Shown here in pieces: positions 1 through 5,112 of a stretch of 5,112 nucleotides of DNA. The stretch is from Lachnoclostridium phytofermentans. GTDB lineage: Bacteria > Bacillota > Clostridia > Lachnospirales > Lachnospiraceae. The stretch's first letter is position 1. Every line of letters starts with the position of its first letter. The DNA is taken from NCBI GenBank assembly GCA_003526525.1, contig DPVV01000026.1, positions 5,765 through 10,876 of the forward strand. Direction: 5' to 3'. The position numbers and the translations under genes are program-made. Under the pieces are notes generated by a model. That model made no database searches. It was not told the DNA's origin and saw only the letters and a program-made list of their open reading frames with translations.

Positions 1-227
1 AGAAAAACTATGTTGTAGAAAAACTATGTTGTAGAAAGATTATATGGTGGAAAGACTATGTAGTAGGACTATGTAGTAGGACTATGTAGTAGAAAGACTA
101 TGTAGTAGAAAGATTATGTGGTGGAATGACTATTTAGTATATAGTAGAAAGACTATGTAGTAGAAAGACTATGTGGGTAGAATGACTATGTGGGTAGAAT
201 GACTATGTGGGTAGAAAAACTATAGAT
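1..227. repeat. Tandem array of a degenerate 16-17 bp unit
   Basis: About fourteen head-to-tail copies of a unit close to AGAAAGACTATGTAGT can be read directly. Full 16-base copies lie at 1-16, 17-32, 33-48, 49-64, 91-106, 107-122, 123-138 and 146-161. The 17-base copies (with GTGGGT at the end) are at 162-178, 179-195 and 196-212. A degrading last copy starts at 213. Two 13-base copies lacking three bases of the AAA part (65-77, 78-90) and a 7-base remnant (139-145) interrupt the array. There are no spacers between copies, so this is not CRISPR. Most units contain TAG or TAA-like stops, and the 16/17-base period rotates the frame, so it is not coding. The array begins at the window edge and may extend further left. 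It ends about 20 bases before the promoter of the next gene. Its function is unknown; replication slippage or an iteron-like protein-binding array are both possible. Confidence 0.93.
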
Positions 228-242
228 AATTAGGGAGCGATT

Positions 243-251
243 TGATATAAT
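243..251 (+). promoter_or_regulatory. Extended -10 promoter for the tautomerase-family gene
   Basis: TGATATAAT (243-251) has a perfect TATAAT at 246-251 preceded by the TG of an extended -10 element. At 17 bp upstream the best -35 is only TAGATA (223-228, four of six matches), inside the last decayed repeat copy, so recognition would rest on the extended -10. Transcription would begin near 258 and give a leader of about 40 bases before the ATG at 299. Seen in sequence; activity is inferred. Confidence 0.6.
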
Positions 252-280
252 AGAAAGAAAATTCAGAGTATAAATGAATA

Positions 281-290
281 AGGAAAGGAG
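281..290 (+). promoter_or_regulatory. Ribosome binding site of the tautomerase-family gene
   Basis: AGGAAAGGAG contains a good Shine-Dalgarno core (AAGGAG) eight bases before the ATG at 299. This fixes the start, and with it the N-terminal Met-Pro that the enzyme family depends on. Confidence 0.8.
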
Positions 291-298
291 CTATAAAT

Positions 299-643
299 AT
301 GCCATTTATTAATTCTAAAGTGAGCGTGAAATTAACAAAAGAACAAGAGGAATCAATAAAGCAAAAGCTTGGTAAGGCGATTGAGCTTATTCCAGGGAAA
401 AGTGAAGCGTGGTTGATGGTAGGGTTTGAGGATGAATACTCTCTCTATTTTAAAGGGCAGGCGTTTGAAAAAACTGCATTTGTTGAGATTAAAATATTTG
501 GTAAGGCAGATAGAGCAGCATACGATAACTTAACTGCTGCTATCTGCGAAATTTATCATGATGTTTTACAGATTCCTTCTGATAAGGTTTATGTTACCTA
601 TCAGGAAGTGCAACATTGGGGATGGAATGGAATGAATTTTTAA
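299..643 (+). CDS. MIF-family (tautomerase superfamily) protein
   Basis: This 114-residue protein has the size and architecture of the macrophage migration inhibitory factor (MIF)/D-dopachrome tautomerase family: a small beta-alpha-beta fold that forms trimers in the cytoplasm. The start MPFI places a proline at residue 2, the residue that acts as catalytic base after methionine removal in this superfamily. Lys34, in the PGKSEAWLMV segment, matches the active-site lysine region of MIF (PPQYIAVHV in the human protein). The IFGK motif (66-69) aligns with human SIGK. The VYVTYQEV strand (97-104) and the terminal GWNGMNF (108-114) match the family's VYINYYD and GWNGSTF-type endings. The MIF position Asn97 is Thr100 here, so substrate preference may differ. 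Phenylpyruvate enol-keto tautomerisation is the known family activity, but the physiological substrate in clostridia is not known. It is a single-gene unit with its own promoter, and its stop lies one base from the stop of the convergent gene. Confidence 0.88.
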   Translation: MPFINSKVSVKLTKEQEESIKQKLGKAIELIPGKSEAWLMVGFEDEYSLYFKGQAFEKTAFVEIKIFGKADRAAYDNLTAAICEIYHDVLQIPSDKVYVTYQEVQHWGWNGMNF

Positions 644-644
644 A

Positions 645-1046
645 TTACTTTGAATTGTGGCTTAGTAGTTTTTCAAAATACAATCCAGCTAGGAACCAAG
701 CAGGAAGATAGTCAAAACGAATAACTCCTTTAAAATTAAGTTTGGCCTTGCTGTAGTCCCATGGACAAGCTTTTAATTTCTTTAATAGGGTGCCAGTAAG
801 ATATTCCATTGATATAATACCTAACGCATAGATGGAGCCACGACAAAATGCACAACGCTTTTTAATTACTTTGCTTACAGGAGAAATTAAGGCAGCAAGT
901 CCATAGATTGGAAACATCCAAATGGAAGTATGGCAGGATAAGGTTTTGTCTTTTCGTTCAATTGAGCTTAGACCTGTCCAAAAGCATTCCATACACCAAC
1001 CACTAAGGCCACATAAGATAAAGTCGGTAAAAAAATTCTTTTTCAT
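645..1046 (-). CDS. CmpB-like putative ABC-transporter type IV membrane protein
   Basis: This 133-residue polytopic membrane protein resembles the family annotated as 'putative ABC-transporter type IV' (ABC_trans_CmpB), common in clostridia. Recognisable family signatures are GWCMECFW (16-23), TSIWMFPIYG (40-49), SMEYLTG (79-85), CPWDYS (94-99) and the GVIRFDYLPAWFLAGLYFE block (107-125). Four hydrophobic segments lie near 6-26, 42-60, 70-88 and 111-128. No ATP-binding motif is present and the 'ABC transporter' label in this family has, to my knowledge, little functional support, so the role should be taken as unknown. The sequence is cysteine-rich, with a CAFC pair (65-68) in the basic loop. 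The frame stays open 15 codons further upstream (to 1091), but I choose the ATG at 1046 because AGAAAGGAGG lies nine bases before it and the hydrophobic domain begins directly after. It converges on the tautomerase gene with one base between the stops. Confidence 0.82.
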   Translation of the reverse strand: MKKNFFTDFILCGLSGWCMECFWTGLSSIERKDKTLSCHTSIWMFPIYGLAALISPVSKVIKKRCAFCRGSIYALGIISMEYLTGTLLKKLKACPWDYSKAKLNFKGVIRFDYLPAWFLAGLYFEKLLSHNSK

Positions 1047-1055
1047 AAGTATTTG

Positions 1056-1065
1056 CCTCCTTTCT
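1056..1065 (-). promoter_or_regulatory. Strong RBS deciding the start of the CmpB-like gene
   Basis: On the minus strand AGAAAGGAGG, nearly the full anti-16S complement, sits nine bases upstream of the ATG at 1046. It lies inside the longer open frame, which shows that the upstream in-frame start at 1091 is unlikely to be used. Confidence 0.85.
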
Positions 1066-1100
1066 GCTTGTTCCTCTGATGCTAATATCAACTCATAGGC

Positions 1101-1130
1101 AATATAAATAGTAAAAGAAAAATGTTTTAA
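1101..1130 (-). promoter_or_regulatory. Possible promoter of the CmpB-like gene
   Basis: Minus-strand TATATT (1101-1106) lies 18 bp downstream of TTAAAA (1125-1130, four of six -35 matches), which would start transcription near 1094 and give a leader of about 48 bases. The region is very AT-rich, so chance matches are likely and this is only a candidate. Confidence 0.3.
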
Positions 1131-1351
1131 AATTTTATTTCATAGAAGAAATAATGGGGTAATAATAGAAATAATAATTACAAAAATGGATTACGTATTC
1201 TATAGTATCTGTAAAACCTAAGGAAGGTATGCACTTTTGCTTCGACATTCCAAAGTTTTCAGTACTATCCTGAAGGGTGTATTCTTATTATAAAAATTAG
1301 AAGAATTCATTGCGTATTCACGTATTTGATTCATTTGAACAAATAAATTGT

Positions 1352-1357
1352 AAGGAG
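1352..1357 (+). promoter_or_regulatory. RBS selecting a GTG start for the CYTH gene
   Basis: AAGGAG lies seven bases before the GTG at 1365. The GTG gives the N-terminus MEIERKF, and the ExExK motif that defines the CYTH family must lie at or near the start, so this non-ATG initiation is well supported. Confidence 0.85.
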
Positions 1358-1364
1358 AAATTAA

Positions 1365-1862
1365 GTGGAAATTGAGCGTAAATTTAAAATCAGCAAACTT
1401 CCTGATAACTTAGAACAATATGAGAAAAGGGAAATCAAACAGGGTTACCTATGCACACAGCCAGTAGTAAGGATTCGTAAAAGTAATGAGAACTACATTC
1501 TAACGTATAAAAATAAATTAAACTATAATCAAGAACATGCTGTGATAAACGAAGAAGTCGAGTTACCTTTAACGAAAGAGGCATTTGAGCATTTACTTTC
1601 AAAGGTAGACTATAGTGTTATTGAAAAAACGAGATATCTGATTCCGCTCTCACAAGAGCATATCGCCGAATTTGATGTGTTCCATGGAAAATTAAGTGGG
1701 CTTATGTTTGTTGAAGTTGAATTCTCAAGTGAAAAAGATGCAATAGATTTTATAAAACCAGATTGGTTTGGAAAAGACGTATCGAATGATAAACGATATC
1801 GCAATTCTTACTTAGTATCAGTATCAAGTTTTGAAGAACTTCATTTGGATATAGAGGAATAA
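1365..1862 (+). CDS. CYTH-domain protein (triphosphate tunnel metalloenzyme)
   Basis: This 165-residue protein is a single CYTH domain, the family that hydrolyses triphosphate compounds inside an eight-stranded beta tunnel using divalent metal. The signature ExExK is at residues 2-6 (E2, E4, K6). It is followed by QGYL (26-29), the basic strand VVRIRKSNENYILTYK (34-49, with R36, R38 and K49 as likely phosphate ligands), EEVEL (63-67), EKTRY (87-91), AEFDVFHGKLSGLMFVEVEF (101-120, with E117 and E119 as likely metal ligands) and DKRYRN (142-147). Size and layout match the short bacterial TTM proteins such as the tripolyphosphatase characterised from Clostridium thermocellum, so inorganic triphosphatase activity is the best guess. 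Class IV adenylate cyclase or thiamine triphosphatase activity cannot be excluded. No CHAD domain is attached. Translation starts at GTG. It appears to be a single-gene unit, with no partner on the same strand within 270 bases. Confidence 0.9.
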   Translation: MEIERKFKISKLPDNLEQYEKREIKQGYLCTQPVVRIRKSNENYILTYKNKLNYNQEHAVINEEVELPLTKEAFEHLLSKVDYSVIEKTRYLIPLSQEHIAEFDVFHGKLSGLMFVEVEFSSEKDAIDFIKPDWFGKDVSNDKRYRNSYLVSVSSFEELHLDIEE

Positions 1863-1900
1863 AGAAGTAAAATGATTAAAGGTTATAAAAAGGGAAAATT

Positions 1901-1921
1901 TAGTACTTTAATGAAGTGCTA
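1901..1921. terminator. Weak hairpin downstream of the CYTH gene
   Basis: TAGTACTT (1901-1908) pairs with AAGTGCTA (1914-1921) over 8 bp with one G-U pair and a five-base loop, 38 bases after the CYTH stop. The rightward side lacks a clean T-tract (CTTAAAAGTTTT follows). It may end the CYTH transcript inefficiently, or it may be a chance dyad in AT-rich DNA. Confidence 0.3.
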
Positions 1922-1954
1922 CTTAAAAGTTTTATCACTTTAATAAAGAAAACT

Positions 1955-1979
1955 ATTGACAATTCTCAATTCCTTGTCA
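1955..1979. promoter_or_regulatory. Operator-like dyads overlapping the gdhA promoter
   Basis: Two overlapping symmetries lie across the -35 element and spacer. ATTGACAATTCTCAAT (1955-1970) is a 16-base palindrome with one mismatched pair. TGACAA (1957-1962) and TTGTCA (1974-1979) are perfect inverted arms 11 bases apart. A repressor binding either would block RNA polymerase. A perfect-consensus promoter usually needs such restraint, but part of the symmetry follows from TTGACA itself. The regulator is not identifiable from sequence. Confidence 0.4.
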
Positions 1980-1985
1980 TATAAT
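1956..1985 (+). promoter_or_regulatory. Full-consensus sigma-A promoter upstream of gdhA
   Basis: TTGACA (1956-1961) and TATAAT (1980-1985) are both perfect hexamers, separated by 18 bp. Transcription would start near 1992. The gdhA ATG is about 147 bases further on, so the transcript would carry a long leader, starting almost directly with the hairpin at 2004-2035. Confidence 0.85.
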
Positions 1986-2003
1986 AAATCCTAAGCAAAA
2001 ACA

Positions 2004-2044
2004 ATGGGGTAGTTGTGTTTCATAACTATACCCATTTTTATTTT
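2004..2044 (+). terminator. Terminator-like hairpin in the gdhA leader
   Basis: ATGGG (2004-2008) pairs with CCCAT (2031-2035), and TAGTTGTG (2010-2017) pairs with CATAACTA (2021-2028) with one G-U pair and a TTT loop. The two helices are joined by a small internal loop (G against TA). TTTTTATTTT (2035-2044) follows at once. This has the shape of an intrinsic terminator about a dozen bases into the transcript of the consensus promoter. It could be an attenuator for gdhA, or it could end a short RNA of about 50 bases. Confidence 0.55.
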
Positions 2045-2062
2045 GCCCTTTTATATTATTAC

Positions 2063-2092
2063 ATAACAGAAAACGTGTTGTTTGGATACAAT
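2063..2092 (+). promoter_or_regulatory. Possible second, proximal gdhA promoter
   Basis: TACAAT (2087-2092, five of six) lies 18 bp downstream of ATAACA (2063-2068, four of six). It would start near 2099, giving a 40-base leader that bypasses the upstream hairpin. It is a weaker match than the upstream promoter and remains a candidate only. Confidence 0.3.
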
Positions 2093-2117
2093 ATGTTAGA
2101 GGGCTGTTATAGATTAG

Positions 2118-3473
<1,356 letters not shown>

Positions 3474-3534
3474 GTAGTTGAGTATAGGGAAATAATTCTA
3501 TATGAAAGATATAATTTATACAAACGTTTAAAAT

Positions 3535-3590
3535 AGAGAGGCTGTCCACCTGGTTACCAAGTTGAACAGCCTCTTTTTCTATTTTTTTAT
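3535..3590 (+). terminator. Strong intrinsic terminator of gdhA
   Basis: GAGGCTGT (3538-3545) pairs perfectly with ACAGCCTC (3566-3573). The pairing continues outward into A-T and G-U pairs with the T-tract. An inner helix, ACCTGG/CCAAGT with one mismatch, closes on a TTA loop. TTTTT (3574-3578) and a further run of seven T (3582-3588) follow. It lies about 60 bases after the gdhA stop. The leftward strand has only a short TTTT after the stem, so termination of the converging germination transcript here would be weaker. Confidence 0.93.
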
Positions 3591-3763
3591 TAATCATTCA
3601 TAATTCTCTTTCTATCTAAAAGTAAATCTATTTCTATTATCCCTATATCTTATTCTATTGACAATATAACTTTTCTATTAATCATATAACTTTTTTATCT
3701 AATTAATCCTTTAACTTTCTAAGCATAAACCCTTTTCTGCTCCATGTTTTTTATCCCTCATCT
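3591..3763. other. Pyrimidine-rich intergenic stretch between convergent genes
   Basis: This stretch lies between the gdhA terminator and the stop of the germination permease gene. The plus strand is strongly T/C-rich. ATATAACTTTT occurs twice with a 20-base period (3664-3674 and 3684-3694). No convincing hairpin for ending the leftward transcript was found immediately downstream of 3764. No gene is visible. Confidence 0.5.
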
Positions 3764-5008
3764 TCACTTGAAATTCTCTTCACTTTTCTTACTTCTGGTA
3801 ATACGCTTGATAAAACAAACAATTCCCAGTAAGGTAGGTAAAACATATTGAAAAATCAAATTAATAGGCATCATATAGGATAAAAAAAATTCATCGAGTT
3901 CGTATTGGGTGATCTTTCGTAAATAAATATAACAACAGCAAACTAGTACCAATGGGGCACCAAGGCCTAATAAAAGTGTAGTTTTTCTTGATGGAGAAAC
4001 AATATCAAGTGGTGCATTAGAATCTTCATTTGGTTGTTCTTGCTCCTTTTTCTCAAACACAAAGCTAAAGCAAGTAACACTAATAAGTGCAAAGACACAA
4101 ACTGCTGTGAAGTCAGATACAATGCAGATTAAAGTTATAAAAGCGTCAAATCTTTCAAACGTACTTAGGATGGAGACTCCCTTGACCGATTGATAAATAG
4201 GATAGGTGAAGTTTTCTGTTAGTTTTGGCCCGTTGATACAAAGTGATAATAGAATGGAGGCAAAGCATAGTAAAGTAAAAAGTAAGATGCATCGGTATAA
4301 TCTTGATTGAAAGGTTTTATGTCTTTTTTGTTTGTACCTAGTATCATGGGCATTATTGGCTTTAATATTATGTGGTAACTCTGGTCCTCGTTCAATATTA
4401 CCTAGAAAGAAAAGTAATAACATTAAATTTCCACCAATTGATGCGATGCTAGGAATTCTTCTCAGATTATCGGTTAAGGAGCTAATGCTAATCGTTTTTA
4501 GATATTCTGTATGAAAACTAGGTACCGCAAAAAGAAATAAGATTCCTAGGAAAATCACTGCTGGTAGGAATAAAAATTCAGAAAAACGTAGTATTGTTTT
4601 ACTTCCTTTTGAGAAAGCATATACACAAAGTAAAAATAAAAACCCAAGTAAAATATCTGCGGATATGGTCGGAAGTAGTGTGGTTTGTAATAGAGTGGAA
4701 TAGGAACCAATCTTAAATAAGATTACTAAGAGACTCCAAACTGCATAGACAAGAAGAATAAACTTAGCAATTACTACTCCAACTAAATCGCTTAGAACCT
4801 CTAACAATGAGTATCCTCGATAAACATATAACACTTGATACATAAGCCAAGCAAAGACACAACCAATTACGCCATAATACAATACCGCAACATACCCGGT
4901 AGAATCCCCAGATGGAGCTAGTAAGCTCGGCAATCTAGAAAAAATCGGAGTAATAGATAACAAAAGAAAAGTGTATGTGATTTGCCTGAGAGTTACTTTA
5001 TTTTCCAT
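3764..5008 (-). CDS. GerAB/GerKB-family spore germination permease
   Basis: This 414-residue integral membrane protein resembles the B subunit of GerA-type nutrient germination receptors, which sits in the spore inner membrane within the APC transporter fold and senses germinants together with A and C subunits. About ten hydrophobic segments can be seen, near 11-29, 38-60, 79-100, 117-132, 144-163, 190-205, 238-257, 288-315, 343-363 and 382-401. Family-like features are the short polar N-terminus KVTLRQI (4-10), the FERFDAFITLICIVSDF block (284-300) before helix 8, and the final long hydrophobic pair ending in basic residues (KRITRSKK). It is longer than the usual 360-370 residues. The excess lies in a basic loop (214-236) and a polar loop after helix 8 (319-342). 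The start is ATG 5008, with AGGTG at a six-base spacing; a GTG at 5017 is in frame but has no RBS. It overlaps the upstream frame by 11 bases. GerAB membership is fairly secure, the germinant is not known. Confidence 0.85.
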   Translation of the reverse strand: MENKVTLRQITYTFLLLSITPIFSRLPSLLAPSGDSTGYVAVLYYGVIGCVFAWLMYQVLYVYRGYSLLEVLSDLVGVVIAKFILLVYAVWSLLVILFKIGSYSTLLQTTLLPTISADILLGFLFLLCVYAFSKGSKTILRFSEFLFLPAVIFLGILFLFAVPSFHTEYLKTISISSLTDNLRRIPSIASIGGNLMLLLFFLGNIERGPELPHNIKANNAHDTRYKQKRHKTFQSRLYRCILLFTLLCFASILLSLCINGPKLTENFTYPIYQSVKGVSILSTFERFDAFITLICIVSDFTAVCVFALISVTCFSFVFEKKEQEQPNEDSNAPLDIVSPSRKTTLLLGLGAPLVLVCCCYIYLRKITQYELDEFFLSYMMPINLIFQYVLPTLLGIVCFIKRITRSKKSEENFK

Positions 5009-5112
5009 AAGATGCACCTGTTTCTATCATATAATTTTTACCTAATTGTGAATCTGCGGTATATCGAAATCTCACCGTCTCGATTTGAAAATCTGGGATA
5101 TCTTCTTCCGTT
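4998..5112 (-). CDS. C-terminal end of an upstream operon gene (partial)
   Basis: On the minus strand one frame is open from the window edge (codon boundary at 5111) to a TAA at 5000-4998, giving the last 37 residues of a protein. It begins TEEDIPDFQIETVRFRYTAD and ends MIETGASYGK. The other two frames in this strand are closed by stops within the same stretch. The stop falls 11 bases inside the germination permease gene, the kind of overlap seen between translationally coupled genes of one operon. In clostridial germination operons the gene before the B subunit is usually an A or C subunit. I cannot recognise either from this tail, so the product is left unnamed. The 5' end is cut off by the window. 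Confidence 0.6.
   Translation of the reverse strand, partial: TEEDIPDFQIETVRFRYTADSQLGKNYMIETGASYGK
5015..5019 (-). promoter_or_regulatory. RBS deciding the start of the germination permease gene
   Basis: Minus-strand AGGTG lies six bases before the ATG at 5008. It is embedded in the end of the upstream coding frame and overlaps the alternative GTG at 5015-5017, which therefore is unlikely to be the initiator. Confidence 0.6.

Larger units (their letters stand above)
1047..1364. other. Divergent intergenic spacer
   Basis: This 318-base spacer separates the CmpB-like gene (leftwards) from the CYTH gene (rightwards). Apart from the leftward RBS and weak promoter listed separately, I see a TATTAT -10-like hexamer at 1286-1291 facing the CYTH gene. 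It has only a poor -35 (TACTAT, 1263-1268). A small inverted repeat, TTCAG/CTGAA with a 7-base loop (about 1257-1273), has no T-tract. No open frame with an RBS and no RNA gene was recognised. Confidence 0.5.

Noticed and set aside
1..227. CRISPR array
   Set aside because: Units are 16-17 bases and directly adjacent with no unique spacers, and no cas gene is present.
1047..1091. 15-residue N-terminal extension of the CmpB-like protein
   Set aside because: The extension contains the strong RBS for the ATG at 1046, is polar and does not resemble the family's N-terminus.
1610..1804. Minus-strand open frame inside the CYTH gene
   Set aside because: It lies wholly within a well-supported gene, has no RBS and no recognisable domain; a shadow of the coding strand.
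2004..2012. Leader peptide start in the gdhA leader
   Set aside because: The ATG at 2004 is followed by one codon and then TAG, with no Shine-Dalgarno sequence.
3658..3690. Rightward promoter with perfect TTGACA at 3658-3663
   Set aside because: No -10 hexamer lies at 16-19 bp; the nearest, TATAAC, is 21 bp away, and no gene follows on that strand.
4332..4514. Plus-strand open frame inside the germination permease gene
   Set aside because: It is antisense to membrane-helix codons of a well-supported gene, without an RBS.
5009..5017. GTG start three codons upstream for the germination permease
   Set aside because: No ribosome binding site precedes it at a proper distance, while AGGTG is placed correctly for the ATG at 5008.

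Overview
The window comes from an AT-rich, Gram-positive, spore-forming anaerobe, most plausibly a clostridium of the Lachnospiraceae type (Lachnoclostridium-like). Four things support this: low GC, strong AGGAGG-type ribosome binding sites, a GerAB-family spore germination permease, and a glutamate dehydrogenase whose catalytic lysines and aspartate lie one residue from those remembered for Clostridium symbiosum GDH. The species assignment is inference; no search was run.

Layout. Bases 1-227 are a non-coding tandem repeat of a 16-17 bp unit that enters from beyond the left edge. It runs almost into an extended -10 promoter (TATAAT at 246-251) for a small MIF/tautomerase-family protein (299-643, +). 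Facing it across one base is a small four-helix membrane protein of the CmpB-like 'putative ABC-transporter type IV' family (645-1046, -), with its own strong RBS. A 318 bp divergent spacer leads to a GTG-started CYTH-domain (triphosphate tunnel) phosphohydrolase (1365-1862, +). Next comes a spacer carrying a full-consensus sigma-A promoter (TTGACA, 18 bp, TATAAT at 1956-1985) with overlapping dyads. A terminator-shaped hairpin with a T-tract follows at 2004-2044, and then the NADP-type glutamate dehydrogenase gene gdhA (2139-3473, +), closed by a strong intrinsic terminator (3535-3590).

The right end is transcribed leftwards. It holds a GerAB-type germination permease (3764-5008, -) whose start overlaps by 11 bp the end of another reading frame entering from the right edge (4998-5112, -). 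This is the tail of an operon, probably a germination receptor operon.

How the genes relate. Most are independent single-gene units (tautomerase, CmpB-like, CYTH, gdhA) and the window looks largely like ordinary chromosomal housekeeping and sporulation content. The parts most worth a second look are the gdhA leader (perfect promoter, then terminator-like hairpin, then possible second promoter) and the repeat array at the left edge. No clearly new multi-gene system is visible.
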